Of a stretch of DNA of 64,000 bases, positions 1 to 12,430 are shown piece after piece. Position 1 is the first letter of the stretch. The number at the start of each line of letters is the position of its first letter. The notes under the pieces were generated by a model. The model was not told where the DNA came from. It was given only the letters and a program-made list of their open reading frames with translations, and made no database searches. The stretch spans positions 264,106 to 328,105 of the forward strand of contig JTDE01000123.1 in assembly GCA_014338405.1 (NCBI GenBank). The letters run 5' to 3'. This stretch comes from Paragonimus skrjabini miyazakii (Eukaryota; Platyhelminthes; Trematoda; Plagiorchiida; Troglotrematidae). Both the position numbers and the translations under genes were made by a program.

Positions 1-367
1 CCAGGACCACGTGTTCTGACTTGAAGGCCTTACATCACCCGCCAGCATCAGCGCCCTTACCACGATCGCAACAGCTACTGACGCCGCTACGGCCACCGCG
101 ATCAACATGACGAGGCTCACCACCACCAGCAGTATCTAAATCAGCAACCCGTTCCCTCAATCACATCACTGTACAACCCTGCCTTGACACGAGATCGGTC
201 AGTAGCTGTCACACGTGTGGTAAACGGTTAGCTGACATACAAGCAGCTTGACAGGCTTTGGTCGCGCGTGCATATCATTGTCAGAATGACAGGGTAGCTT
301 GTGCAGATACATGTATGTGTATGCGGTCAGCTTCGGCAACAAACATCGCCGCCTTGTGTGTAGACAC

Positions 368-382
368 AGAGAGAGAGAGAGA
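368..382. repeat. (AG)n microsatellite
   Basis: An uninterrupted run of alternating A and G, about 15 bases long. Confidence 0.8.
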
Positions 383-551
383 TACGAGCGTGTACGGGCG
401 TGCAACAAATACACGCACGCCTACACGTAGCCGTCGGTGGTTTTATCTATGCTGTAAGGCCAAGTCGCATCAAGTTTAGGCGACTGGGGCTGTCAACGTG
501 CTGACATTTGTGACTTTGATCTCCGTGCTGATAACATTGTTGACTTTGTTC

Positions 552-580
552 CTGTTGTTGTTGTTGCTGCTGCTGTTGTC
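552..580. repeat. TTG/CTG trinucleotide repeat
   Basis: A run of TTG units followed by CTG units. On the minus strand it reads as CAA/CAG and gives an artefactual polyglutamine ORF. Confidence 0.8.
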
Positions 581-657
581 GCCGCTGTTTCTTCATTGAC
601 GTGACCGAATTGTCCTTTGTATAAAAAGCATTGGTGTGTAGGTTGCTCGTTCTCCAA

Positions 658-681
658 GTGTGTGTGTGTGTGTGTGTGTGT
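658..681. repeat. (TG)n microsatellite
   Basis: Alternating T and G for 24 bases. Such alternating purine-pyrimidine tracts can adopt Z-DNA and are often length-polymorphic. Confidence 0.9.
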
Positions 682-699
682 ACGCTCGTCATATCATGT

Positions 700-3030
700 A
701 AATCCACATCCTGTCAAAGCTGTATAAGGTATGCAACACGGTTTAGGTGTTAGCAACATTATGCCACAACTGACAAATGGTAGAACGCAGATAAGTCTGA
801 ATTTCTGTCCAATTGGTGTGGCTGATCGGAATTATGGTATTACCTTTACACGAAGTTTGGTTAGATAGAACAAAACGCTTGACGATATTACATGCACGTA
901 CATATGTCTGGATTGGTCGTAGTAATTCTGCCAGTCAATGGCACCGGATATTTTTGGACCGTGCTATCAAAATGTTCTTCATTCACTTCTCCATAAATCA
1001 TTTTTTTTATCGAACGATCATCATTTCATAATCTACCGAGGTACACCGAAATGTGGAACAAACTTAATATTTATATGCATTCCGGATTTCCTCAGCCACA
1101 CGCAATTTATTCCTAATGATTTGTTCTGCTCTCTTTATGAGGACACATGCTTTTCGGCTATCACATTAATATTCACCGCCCACATAACTATTAGCAGCGC
1201 AGATAGGCGAACACACCCTTACGTTTCATCGGTTATGTTCTACCTATACGGTGAAGTGTAGGATGTACTAAAGCAATATCAACTTTATTATGTAACATAC
1301 ACGGGCGAAACTAAATAAGCATATCCTATGGTTTCACTGGTAATCGAGGATGAATATGATCAAACGAGAACGAAGATTACACATAAATTCCTACATGGTC
1401 AACGGCATCCGTTTTCGATTTAGTCTGATGCAGTAACCAAAGTCAGTGTAGGCCTGCAAGCAGATGCTATCACAAGTGGCTTGTGTTATACCACTTACGG
1501 TCTGGCTCACAAACTTATATCTCATGTAAACTTAAGGGAATAAGACCAGAGGTTATGTTAGCGGATTTCATTGTAGTCCAGTCTGTCAATCCAGACTAGC
1601 CAAATAATAAGTTATTGTGCATGTGAAACTACAACGGTCCAAATTGAAAAAAGACAATAGTGTAAAGTGTAGAGCAAGTGGCGTTTCGTTACTGGACGAG
1701 ATTCTGATGTTTATCTATAGGATAACGAACACAAACAAAATTAGAGACTAGAATTAAAGGGGTTGGCTCATATTTATTGAATGATAATCATATTTGATCG
1801 TATCTGTCGCAGTAGGTTAGAATGTTCAAACAATGATCTTGAAAAGAGGCATTAAGCTTGAATTTGGCACGAGTTGACATATTGTGTATCAGTTGGTATG
1901 ATCGGAATTTGAACTCCGAACGTGTTAATAATATTGCACACAAACACCATGGACCTCACGGTAGGCGTTGTGAACTGTCATGCTTATTCTCTCAGTTATC
2001 TTTGTTTATGAGTGATGCTCAGACTGTCCAATAACTTCCACAGAGCGCACACTAACTGTGTTATTAATTAGAATAAGTGTGAGTTATGCACCAACCGCAC
2101 AAAAACCCGCTAGAACCCAGTAAATGCATTCGATCCAATGCGCCACTGATCGTTATGTACTAAATGAGTCCGTCATCAATCAACAGTAGTTAGATTATAA
2201 CAGTACAGGTTTAATGAATTTCCCTGAATCCAACTTTATGAACACTCATAAAAGTTGAGTCCTCGATTAAGACTAACCAGACAGCACTGCGCTCCTTCTG
2301 GAAGTAATCAGGAAATATGCGCGTTAATTGCAAATACAAGTGGCTTAACTGAGATTCAGTAAGTTGGGCAGGCATAATGTGAGGTCTGCGAGCAGTGATC
2401 AACACGGTCGCGTCATGGGAACAAGGGCCGGAGTTCGGAAAGAACAAGCTATATTGACGAGCTATAACAACTGGAGGACTTAGGCCCACACTTGTTCAGA
2501 TTCAAACAAAAACCACCAATCAGGATTGACAAAAGAAATGTCGAGCCAAAAACGTAAGGCAATCAGTGACAACCGAGAAGTACACACTATCAGTGCGCTC
2601 TCCCATCCCATGAGCCAGTTGTCTGTTGGACACGGCCGATGTCTGATCATCCGATTGACACACAACTTTGCCGTACATGCATGTTGAAAGGCATCAACCA
2701 TTACTGAACCGATTTTGAAACCACCGCATTGATGGCGTTTTCGGTGGGTAGGCGAATGGAGGACATAGGTGACAATTTTGAAATTACACCAAGAAGACAT
2801 GTTTCCAGTCATGCAGAAGTACTGCAATCGTACTCTGACATGGTTTCTTGATTGCACATTCATCTGCAGACTTGACAACTTCTGGATGGCCACCTTGTCT
2901 TCCACAAAATTCGGTAAATCACGCTGGCGTTGATGGATTCCAGCGTGCACTGTTCCAGAAATTCTGCCGGGGAAATCGATCTCCTGGCTCATTTGGTGGA
3001 TTCCATATGAAACAGTGGAAGGGATGGGTA
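700..3030. other. No supported gene
   Basis: Only short ORFs occur. The longest is 170 codons on the minus strand at 2480-2992. Its product is rich in Cys, His, Trp and Met, has no domain I recognise, and no splice or promoter context stands out. It could be a chance ORF or a relic of an old repeat. Confidence 0.4.
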
Positions 3031-3032
3031 AC

Positions 3033-3161
3033 AGAGTCTAAATGTGAAATTTCCGAGCTCTTAGCATTGCCTCGTATTTCAGCTGGTAGAGCGATTGTCG
3101 CGTTTGGGCATGTTGTTTCTGTTGTTGGTACTAATTCAGCTGAAGCCCTGATTCATCACAA
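3033..3161 (+). repeat. tRNA-derived SINE, copy 1 (degenerate)
   Basis: This 129-base stretch aligns end to end with the 130-base copy at 40920-41049. Both start near a CAGAGTC, share the block TGTGAAATTTCCGAG, then a tRNA-like body and a CACAA end. The box A region is readable (TTTCAGCTGGTAGAGCG), but the box B region is mutated compared with copy 2. SINEs are transcribed by RNA polymerase III and moved by LINE machinery in trans. This copy is probably dead. Confidence 0.65.
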
Positions 3162-3164
3162 TTA

Positions 3165-5480
3165 GGTCTCATCTAAATCAAAGATTGTCATTGGTTGATG
3201 CAAATAGCATATATAACGCCACAAGCTGTAATCTGATTTGTGAAATACAGAACAGAGAACTTGTCGGATATCCAGAGATATAACACTGAACTTGTTTATC
3301 TAATCGTGATGTTTCCTAAAGCGATTTTGGACTAGTTCGCTGCTGGATTGTCTATTGTGTCGGATTTTGGATAAGCGGTGAATCGTAAAAATTTTCACCA
3401 TGCTATCAGCCGATTACTAAGCCGAATTCTTGCCAGGATATTTGTTGTTTCTGAAGGCGAGTATTATGCGTACAAAACGATCGTATTTTCCGTATCTCGA
3501 AATGATTTGCAAACAGAATGAAGTGGCGTACAAGGTTCGCTTCATCAATCTCACTTCACTTTTTGAAACTGAGTGTGTTGAAGCCGCAGCATTGATTCCT
3601 CAAGCTGCGCAGAGTGGTTCGCCTCGGTTTGACTTGACTCAAGCAGATTTTATGGGAAATGAACAGTTTTTCGCTCGGAATTGTCATTTTATTAAGTCAC
3701 CCCTATGGGGTAAAGTAAATCCATCTATCCGCTGATGAGTACTAAACTGGAACCTGTTATGTGGTGGCACTGTCTCAAGTAATGCTCACAAACGACAAGG
3801 TTTAGGATCTCTGTACGAAAGTCCTTGCTTTAAATCTGAGGCCGGCTATCATACCAGCTAGTAAGCTCAAAGAACTAGTCACATGCTCTATACATGGTTA
3901 CAGACTGTTGGGAGGCAGTAAGTATGGTCCTTACCATCTCAAACATAATTAAAATGACCGGGGCAGTCACCTAGCAGCTGGGTTTAACTAACTTACCAGC
4001 CAAAAACGATTTACCAGTAGTTACTTGGTCAAGTCCTGAATGTTGTCGTGACTGGGTTGCAAGATTCATCACGTTATAGATTGACGTAAGTGATGCTAAG
4101 ACTCACGGGAGTTTTGATTTTACGTTGAAAGCCGAGTGTAAACCTTCGCACCGTGAGACTGCGTAACACTTAGAGATGGACGTACGGACTTGTACACTAA
4201 TTAAAGAAATTTCATCCAAAGAGATTCTGTGGAATTTCTGCATCGTGCAGTGCTAGCAGCCTACGTGTAACAGTGACGGAACTATCCGCTGATGTGTCCA
4301 CTTTCCACGCTCTCGCCCTTGTCACCATATTTGTTCATCCGGTGACTGTTTTCAACGCTGGTTGCAGTTAACACCAGACGAAGTTGGCTGCAGCCAAATT
4401 TAATGAGAATGAGAGGGGGAGACATGTAACCATTTATACATGCTTATCGCGCGGACCAGTCGAAAATGGTTTCCCACTGTTATCTTGCTAGAAGTGCTCC
4501 ACGAGCAATACATACCCGACTGATCTAGTGAGTGTTACATGCGCTTGACTGTGTCAATCCCCAATAATTCGGTTCCAATACATTGGATTATTCGACGATT
4601 ATGCGAAATTCTATTGCGGATAACATCATAACATTTTCCCAGTACAGTTGACAGCAACCATTTGTATACAAACAAGAGCTAAACAGAACGAGCAAATCAG
4701 ACTTGAGGTCATCTGCGCAAGCCTGATTTTCACGTCAGGTTCTTCGGTTTTTCCTCTATTCACTATGCTTAACGGCAAAAGTGCACCGGTGCATCCTGTA
4801 AAGTAAACTTCCTTTGAAAGGTGATATTAAGATCAAAACATTAAGTAAAGTCGTATCACATTGAAATGGGACAAAGATGCAATAAAATTAGCCCGGAGTT
4901 CAAGCATCATCATGTCAACGCTAATCCCTATCAGCAGGCGCACATCAGTGTCCTATTGTACTCGACGCAATTACCATTTCCTTGTAGCCTAGCAACAAAA
5001 CAGGACTAATAAGCATGTGTCTAAGTGGTTGAACAGTACACGATGAACCCACTGGCGATTAGAACTAATAAAATCATCGTTTATTCCATAGCATAACATC
5101 TGTCGACTATTGTACGACATTCGGCCGTCGGTACTAGATACAGAAATACAAGCTACTGTCATGTTGTTTATTTTTTGACGTTTATTAAACAGCTGTTCTT
5201 TTACTGTTGTGCTAGCCACATGCTTGTGACCAAAAACTAGTCTACTTGAGATCAGCTGATGCTGATTAGTCGTATGATTATTATGTGTATATAGGTCTCT
5301 TATCATGAACACGCCTTTGCCAGTCACTTGAGTTGTAAACTGTATCCACTGTACTATCTACAGCGGCGTGGCTTTTATGAAACATTTTGAACTGGAGAAA
5401 AACTTACTAGTTTCCACACCTCGATGATCTTGGTCCCCATTGACCCAACTGTCGCTTAATCACACAAGCATACACACATA
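3165..5480. other. No supported gene
   Basis: AT-rich DNA with short ORFs of up to 112 codons and no recognisable protein motif, RNA gene or repeat. Confidence 0.4.
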
Positions 5481-5482
5481 AT

Positions 5483-6350
5483 GTGAACGCCATTCTTATT
5501 TGTACTCACGAGACTGAGTCCAACTTATTGTGTCCATGCCGCACGTGTCGGAAGATTGCTAGTTCTCTAAGTGCATCCGCATTCATTCATCACTTGCCTG
5601 TTTCGGTCTACTGTCGCCTGCTTGCAGATCACCAGACCCTTCAAGCAAACAACCGTGCACCAACTGGACACTCCGCACGTCCAAATGTCACTCACATATC
5701 TCTGCCTCAATCCAGAGCGAATCCTTGCTAGTGTGTCGCATGTCGTGCAGGCCTCAAAATTGGCAGGTGGCTGTCACACAAGTGAACTACGTCTGTTGGT
5801 AGCGTCGGTGCCAGTGCCACCACCACTACCACAAAGCAACTGTGGCAAAACACTGGTAGTACTTGTATTAGTAGAAACAGTAATAGATGTGTGATAAGCC
5901 GCGAATGAAATACATTACTGTCGGTACACTGCGGCGGCCATTCCCATCATGATTGTCGTCACCGGGACTACTAACAGTAACAGCGCCGTCACCACCACCA
6001 TCACAGGCGCACGACCACAACCAAAGGTAGGAAGCAGAATCATGGGGCGTTGCAGCAGACCGCTAGTGCTTCATTCATCCGCGGTACACGTCAATCACCG
6101 TTTGGCTCTCTTCCGGACCGAACATAGCTATCTGGCCAGGTACGTGGTCAGACCTCCTCGCTGTGAGTTGAGTGGCGTTGGGCTTGCCGGTCAAGCGTCA
6201 AAGCCGACCCCACGTTCACGAGTTTCTACCGTTTGGCACCGTTCAGTTATACGTAGATGTAGGGAGATGTGTAGGTAGGTGGACAGTGGTTGTTCACGGC
6301 CCGTCATTCTCCCATTCTTCTGGATTCGACTGATTGACGCACCGGCGTAG
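5483..6350. repeat. GC-richer block, probably a diverged dispersed repeat
   Basis: This block stands out from its AT-rich surroundings. It has many CAC, CAT and GCC triplets near 5800-6010 and a GC-rich section at 6150-6300. Several overlapping ORFs of 70-110 codons are open here on the plus strand, but their products are low in complexity and carry no domain. The first 150 bases of the window have similar composition. A repeat is more likely than a gene, but I cannot name the family. Confidence 0.3.
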
Positions 6351-7110
6351 ATACATTGAAAGAATCGCGTTTTGATTGAAGGCTACGTAACTATCGGGTG
6401 CTTTAAGTAAAGTTTCCTATTTTCTTTTAAAAATGACCAGTTAAAAAGAGTGGTTCGTTTTGGTTTGGTTTTAATCTGACAGGTGGAGAACCGTGTTTTT
6501 TTATTTAAGTCTCATCCAACAGCCTTACTTTCAATCCAAAAATAGATACCAACATGTTTTTAGGTTTCCTTCTAGCTATGTAGGAGTAAGTGGACTTTTC
6601 ATTTTAGTACACAAATATACTTTGGAAAGCTGCCTAATATTTTAAGTCAGGTCTAAAATTGCATCTTCCTAATATGATGATAACAACAACAACTATGTCC
6701 AGCTCCAGCTGTATGTTTGTTTATTGAGAACGACTATTGACATTTGAGACCGTAATTAATGATCGGCTCGACATTTTTAAGCAATAATTTTCAAAGCGTG
6801 CTGACAAAACATCCTGCGAAACGATGCTGATTTTACAGCTAAATGATTAATAAAACGAAAATCAGCCAAATTCAATTTACACGTTGATGAATCCTAATTA
6901 CAGTCACACGTTCTCACTGTTATTGTTTTCAAACAGTGCTTTTGGTGGTGTCCAAAGTAATGGAGAATTTACTGGAAAAAGTTTGCAGATGTCGAACAAG
7001 TTACCAAATAGTAACGTGGCTGTCCTAAGAGACATTCGTGAGTCACGATTCTACTGTTTGCTCATCACTTTTGGACGAAAGCTGCCGATACGAGATCGAC
7101 AGCTAATGTG
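6350..7110. other. No supported gene
   Basis: AT-rich. A 75-codon ORF at 6884-7111 ends where the LINE remnant begins and may include more of its upstream reverse transcriptase, but no motif is readable. Confidence 0.35.
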
Positions 7111-8110
7111 ATCTGTTTTGCTTTTTCCAATGACTTTGACAGGATAGCTTACTGTATCCTAAGGGGCGTTAATTCAGGTGGCTTAAAGAATATCTTACTT
7201 AACTTAGATTCAGTGTCAATGTGAATGGACAGGCATCGGAGTGGTTCCTTACCAACAACGACGTTCCGTAAGAAACCATCACGGGACACTTGCTATTCAC
7301 CATTTTGGTTCTTGAACTTGCCAGCCTCGTTAAATCACCCATGTTACTTTTCGTTGACGACTGAAAACTGAGGTGATTTTTGATGACCCGAAGATATACA
7401 TACATTACGAAGGGACCTGGAGTGGGTAAACCGGTGGTCCATAGAAAAGACATGCCTTCGACAAATGCAAAACCGCATGTATTTTTCATCGAAAATTTTC
7501 TGGCTACTAGCCTTATCACCGTGAGCCCTCGTAAACTTATACAAACGAGGCCTAAAAACCCAAGTGACGGACCGCTTAAGTCTGCCTGCCAATTGTGTAA
7601 CCATGACTAAAAAGTGAACACAACATTGCAACTCTTAGGAAGAATTGGTGGAATTTTTCGCTCCAGAGTCTTCTCGATTTTCTACTCCCTGAGCCCCCCT
7701 ACGCCTGGAACTAATCACATGAACTCACCATCTTTGCCTTAAAGAGATTTGGCACTTATTGAAAACACTCGGAGACGGGCCCCTGAAGAAATTATAGGGC
7801 GCATTAAAATCCCCTATCCAAAGAGACTAACGGAATTAGGTCGACTCACAGTACATTACATACACCTCAGGGAAGACAATTCTCACCGTATACTCCACGT
7901 TCCAGGAAATCCACTAAGAAGTACCGCACCGATAAATAAAGATGAAATCTTAAAAGATTTTTTTTTGAAATTGAAGTACGGAATGTACGGGTTATCATAT
8001 GGACAGAATTGCTTCACAATCAGAAGCTGATCATACTGAAATACATTGCTCAACTTTGTTATCACAACTAACTCAGGAACTTTTGAAACCTCGCTCGACC
8101 GGCCCACACG
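7111..8110 (+). pseudogene. CR1-like LINE reverse transcriptase, 3' remnant
   Basis: Translation of successive plus-strand frames follows the second half of a CR1/Jockey-type reverse transcriptase. In order: a decayed motif A (FAFSNDFDRIAYCIL, about 7117); SVNVNGQASEW (about 7212), the usual strand before motif B; motif B reduced to DVP-stop-ETITGHLLFTIL; motif C as SPMLLFVDD (about 7354); then a thumb-like region (PEDIHTLRRDLEWVNRWS, about 7387). The C-terminal LIENTRRRAPEEIIG...YPKRLTELGRL (7755-7850) matches the conserved end of these proteins. Several stops and frameshifts break the chain and there is no endonuclease domain. It is an old 5'-truncated copy and cannot be functional. Confidence 0.8.
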
Positions 8111-8114
8111 AGAC

Positions 8115-10130
8115 GGACAACCTGTCCTATGAGTTTCCCAACTACCCACCTGGGTAGGTAGGTAATTGCGCATGTCTGACAGAATGTTATTTCAGTATGT
8201 TTTAGTGTTCGTTGCAGATTTGTCGGCAGACCGGTGGCTCTATTGAAGTTTGTTTTTTGATGCATTCTGTTTGCTTTCTCTTCTTATCAATGGACCTTTG
8301 GGCACAGGAACAACAACTCAAAACCGAAGAGGTTTTCTCTCACTTAAAAACCTATGGGCGGATAAACGGTGGAATGCCGTTGGAACGAAGGTTGCTGAAT
8401 CAAAGTGACGTTTGCAAATGCTGTTATTTAGTTATAAACGCTCCAAATCCCGGTGATTTTGGTGAACGACATTCCTGTAAATTGTATCCGAAGACAGAAC
8501 AGGGTTTATCGGGCTAACAACCATAGTCCGGAATGCCCAACTTCTTTTTGGGACTTACGAATCTACAAATAATATGTACTTAAACCATCTGTTTCCATAA
8601 CAGGTTTTTTAGCTTGAGTTTATCAGGGTCTCTTTAAAAATCTTCTTGATGAAGTCGGAAGACAAATCATGTGTAACATAAATGTCTCTCAGATGCTTAC
8701 CACTTCTACGGTTTACAGCGGATGTTTCACTATGTATATACACGTTTGATGATTTTTTCTCTTCACTACGTAGAATTGACACAAAAATGGTCTGGCTGAA
8801 ATTTTACTCTGCCTGTATGAGCAACCACTGTCACCCTTTTTTAACTAAAAATGTTATAAAGTTCAGCTCAATACACTCAAAATCTTCTACTTTTCACAAA
8901 CTTCTATGCTAAAGCTGTAAAACGAAGCCGATCACGGTTTTGACTGAAAGAAATCCCAATGAAATTGCTTTTACTAAACTCCCGATAGACATTCATAAAC
9001 TTATTACCAGTTTATCATTGATGATGCTTTAGTCAGACAAGACAAGAAACATATTCGCTGAACCAAATTTCTGTTTAACTCAAAGCAAAATGTCAGATGC
9101 TCAGTCTGACATCTTGTTCGAGCATCTGAAGCACTTGCTTTCCATGTTCGGGGAAGATCAATGCTAATTCATAATAAAACTCTTTGATGTAAATCTTCAA
9201 ACTCGTAATTTTTCTGCCGAGCATAACGGTTACTTAACCTTAACACGCATTAAAGCGGTCGGAAATATATGGACACAATTTGCTAGATCGGACAACGAAT
9301 TAGTTGTAGTGAACAGGAATAAATATGATTGTCTGGCAGAACGCAATCCATTCTGACGGACAAGCAAAAATGTGAGAATGATATTCCGAAAACCAAGGCG
9401 TTCAGGCTTGAGAATTCTAGAATTCTACTCGGTCGCTCAGACTTGGCAAGAGCAATACCATTTGAGTTACAAGCTTGTGATAAAAATTCACTGATTTAAA
9501 TCTAACAGACAAGAATCCAGTGAACATCCAGATTCTCTCAATTGGGTCTACTTGAAATCAATAGAGTTGTCGGACTTTTTCTCAGTAATCTGGATATTAT
9601 TTACAACAGTATTGAAATTAAATGGTCCAGTGTGAAAAGATCAATAAACATCCTTTGCGGTCAAAGCCCATTCGGTATGTCTATTTTTTATGTACAGCCT
9701 CCTCTGAATTATACACCCCGATTGTACCAGGAATGCGCTGTTATATCACTGCAACTTCTTAAGCGATGTTCTATACTGTCTGTTTATAGCCGTGTATGCT
9801 CTGCAGAACTGACAGCAAACGCTTAGCAATATAGGCGTGAAATATATGGTAAATACCTGTAAGTAAGGCACGCGTGAGTCGGACATTTAAAGTATTCAAT
9901 CAACTAACCAGCTGCCTGTGAGATTAGACATAATTAATCGTTTAACCACATAACATTGAACCATCACATACCAGTAATAGTATCCCGTTTTATGTAGTGG
10001 ACAACCGTTGTGAAATTGAAAGACGTGTTAGTGTCTAGAGGGGTGCTGAACTGCACATTTAGTGAAACACGAAAACATTCTCAAGTAAACCGGGGAATCA
10101 GAACATCTATACTCCGTAGAATTGGAGTCA
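8115..10130. other. No supported gene
   Basis: AT-rich. ORFs of up to about 100 codons (for example 8212-8517 and 9542-9826) have no recognisable domain. Nothing repeated or structured was found. Confidence 0.4.
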
Positions 10131-10139
10131 AATTTAAGG

Positions 10140-10390
10140 AAATCCTTCTCTCTCAATTCACTACAGTTACATAGGTTTCATCAAGAAACCAAGGAATGAC
10201 TGTTAACCAATGGCAATAAAGGCTACCACTAGACTGTGTACAATAATTGGTTAGACGCGGATCGAGCTTTGACTGGATATTACTTTATACGGTCAGGGTC
10301 AAATGTTCGTGTGTTTAGAACGGATTTGATTGATTTTTGGTCACAGAAAGCTAAAAGAACTGAACAAATGTTTTAAGTGCACAAGTTGCA
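10140..10390 (+). repeat. Penelope-like element 1, left arm of foldback
   Basis: This arm is the reverse complement of about 10780-11018. Matching blocks include the one around ACAATAATTGGTTAGACGCG, CGGTCAGGGTCAAATG and AAGAACTGAACAAAT. Its outer end also matches the outer end of the element at 16883-17715. Penelope-like elements often carry terminal repeats in inverted orientation, so this is read as the inverted 5' pLTR of the element. Confidence 0.8.
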
Positions 10391-10464
10391 TGTACCCTTC
10401 ACTGAGACGTACCTTTCCCACGGCAACTTCGAGATGTTGGTTCACAACAATGTCGATGTTAGGG

Positions 10465-10819
10465 TTGAACCTGAAAGACAAGCTACCAGTCCAAGATCAG
10501 TCAGTACTCGTGTATTCATTTCCATGTTGCTGTTGTACTGCAGAATATGTTGGTCGTACGACTAGGCCCTTGTCAAAAAAGGATGAAAGAACATTATCCA
10601 GCTTGGATTGGAACCGTTTGTCGTAAATCGATTAGTAGCGTCATTGTTGCACATCTAGCCGACAGCAACCATCGCATAGGCGTCACCAGAACATTCCGGG
10701 TTGTCTACAGAGCTGCCAACACTCAACGCCAGCGCATTCTGGCGACCGCCGAATCGATTGCTATTAGATTGCGCAACCCCAACTTGTGTTCTCAAAAGAA
10801 ATTTGTTCAGTTCTTGTAA
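10465..10819 (+). pseudogene. Penelope-like element 1: GIY-YIG endonuclease domain, C-terminal remnant
   Basis: Two overlapping plus-strand frames encode the end of a Penelope-like polyprotein. The first gives VLVYSFPCCCCTAEYVGRTT (from about 10519), the VY...C-C...Y-G-R-T core of the GIY-YIG fold. A frameshift near 10578 moves the reading frame to RMKEHYPAWIG (the R..EH helix). The reading continues to ATAESIAIRLRNPNLCSQKK and a stop at 10817-10819, just inside the right inverted arm. The enzyme would nick target DNA to prime reverse transcription. The frameshift makes it non-functional. Confidence 0.85.
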
Positions 10820-11018
10820 ATTCCCGTGACTACAGATCAATCACATCCAGTCTAACCGCACACAGACATTTGACCCTGACCGTGTGAAGTAACATGCAAT
10901 AAAAGCCAGATCCGCGTCTAACCAATTATTGTCTGCAGTCTAGTTATAGTTTTTACTGCCATTCGTTACTAGCACCCTCTTTGATTTCGCGGCTTGTCTC
11001 ATGGAGTTTCTTGATAAA
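10780..11018 (+). repeat. Penelope-like element 1, right arm of foldback and 5' repeat of the following copy
   Basis: This arm contains the last codons of the endonuclease ORF and the 3' untranslated end. It is the reverse complement of 10140-10390 with indels. It stops abruptly at 11018 inside the consensus 3' end and is followed directly by reverse transcriptase coding sequence at 11020. That is the partial head-to-tail arrangement typical of Penelope-like insertions. Confidence 0.75.
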
Positions 11019-12150
11019 CTGTGATGTAGGTATCCCACTTGAATATCTTAAAGACCTCATCTTACTGTGTACGGAAAATATCAGGTTCAATTCTAAAGGG
11101 CTTTCTTGTAGATAAGTAGACGGAATGGCTATGAGTAGTCCGTTAAGCCCAACATTAGCCGACATTTTCTCGAGAATTATTGAACGGCCAGCCTCAGATA
11201 ATGTTACCAAAGCCTCATTGTACAAGCGGTATGTTGATAATATTCTTATTTTTACGGATACTGATCATTTTGATTTATTTCTTAACCTTTTTAACACTAT
11301 TCATTCGAACCTATCATTGTCTCACGAAAAGGAATCAAACAGCAGTTTAGCTTTCTTAGATGTACTCATCACTAGGCTTGGGAATGGGACAATACAACGA
11401 TCGGTCCATCGCGAAGCAACATGGGACGGACAATATCTTCAGTTCTCCAGTTTTGCCCCAATAGCATACAAGAGGGGTTTGATCAAAACTCTATTTCATA
11501 GGGCCAGGCGTATTTGCACCCTTGATACGTTGCAGATGGAACAAGAAATGCTGATAAAAACGTTGCTGGCAAACGAATATCCTGAATAGTTCATAGACAC
11601 CCACAGCGTGATGAACAAATGCAATGAACCAGTGCAAACAGTTCAAAAGATAGATATATTTCTACTTTTGCAATTTAAGGACGATCATCTGGCAAACGGA
11701 ATCAAACACAAGTTGCAATGTGCCCTATCTCGTAAGTATAGGGCTACCCAACTACTCTTGGTTCTAACCAACAATGGACCCGTTCCACACAATCGCGAGC
11801 GCAATCTGTCTGAACATTCTGTCTCTCACGTCGTCTATCAGTTCACTTGCAGTTGCGGTGACGATTACAGAGGCAGAACGGACCGACCGCTATCTCAGTG
11901 AGTGGCAGAACACGCCCCAAACTGGTTAAAACAGCTCAAGTCAAAACAATCTGAAACCGGTGAATTCGTTACTCGAAGCCCCGCAACATCGATTGCCAGA
12001 TAACTCATGGTAACAGGTCACCAGGTTGACTCACTTTGATCATTCACAAAGCTACTGGCTTTTAGCGAAGCCATGCTGATCAGAGCTAACCAGCCAACGT
12101 TATGTGCACAAAAGTGGTTGAAGCAGCCCGTAAGGTTGCCATGGTGGTGA
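11011..12150 (+). pseudogene. Penelope-like reverse transcriptase-GIY-YIG endonuclease, 5'-truncated
   Basis: One single frame runs through this whole stretch with five in-frame stops (11113, 11587, 11899, 12001, 12037) and no frameshift. It encodes, in order: CDVGIPLEYLKDLILLCTEN (11020), DGMAMSSPLSPTLAD (motif B region, 11119), KRYVDNILIF (motif C, where the second Asp of the usual YVDD is Asn), FLDVLITRLGNGTI, and RALC-type thumb sequence up to LLANEYPE. The linker then leads to VVYQFTCSCGDDYRGRTDRP (GIY-YIG core, about 11833), VAEHAPNWL (EH helix) and a C-terminus ending in LPWW. Fingers and motif A are missing, so the copy is 5'-truncated. The endonuclease sits C-terminal to the reverse transcriptase, as in canonical Penelope elements and unlike the permuted Naiad clade. 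Confidence 0.9.
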
Positions 12151-12309
12151 TGACATAATACGTGGTGTGACTGTATCCATGTCTATACCATGTCTATATT
12201 TGGCTGTCATATATAACTCACATATTATACGTTTGCGACTGATGAGAGTAAACGAAATGTTAACATATCGCAACATGTGTCTTCGTTCTGCGCTGACGAA
12301 GTTATTAAA

Positions 12310-12430
12310 GGGAACCCTGTGTTTCAAGTTTCTGGATAAAATCTATGTTACTGTATTGACTTGAGGGAGAAATATCGAGAACACATCGTTACCTCTGATC
12401 TTGTGAGAATTTTCCGACAATCCTTTTCCA
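12310..12430 (+). repeat. Penelope-like 3' terminal repeat, direct copy
   Basis: The sequence around GTATTGACTTGAGGGAGAAA and TTGTGAGAATTTTCCGACA matches 17650-17760 in the same orientation, and matches the left arm at 10140-10190 in reverse. It marks the 3' end of the reverse transcriptase copy that starts at 11011. Confidence 0.65.

Larger units (their letters stand above)
1..700. other. Non-coding stretch rich in CAC/CAG/CAT triplets and simple repeats
   Basis: No supported gene. The first 150 bases are GC-richer than the rest and dense in CAC, CAG and GCC triplets, a composition that returns at 5483-6350 and may mark the same dispersed repeat. Short ORFs on both strands here are low-complexity translations. 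The glutamine-rich one on the minus strand is only the reading of a CTG/TTG repeat. Confidence 0.4.

Noticed and set aside
447..707. Minus-strand ORF with a glutamine run
   Set aside because: It is the translation of a TTG/CTG triplet repeat plus a TG microsatellite, with no other protein-like sequence.
2480..2992. 170-codon minus-strand ORF
   Set aside because: No recognised domain and no splice or promoter context. A length of this order is marginal against chance, so it is mentioned only in the stretch description.
7199..7631. Two overlapping minus-strand ORFs of 95-106 codons
   Set aside because: They are antisense to the CR1-like reverse transcriptase, which is readable on the plus strand.
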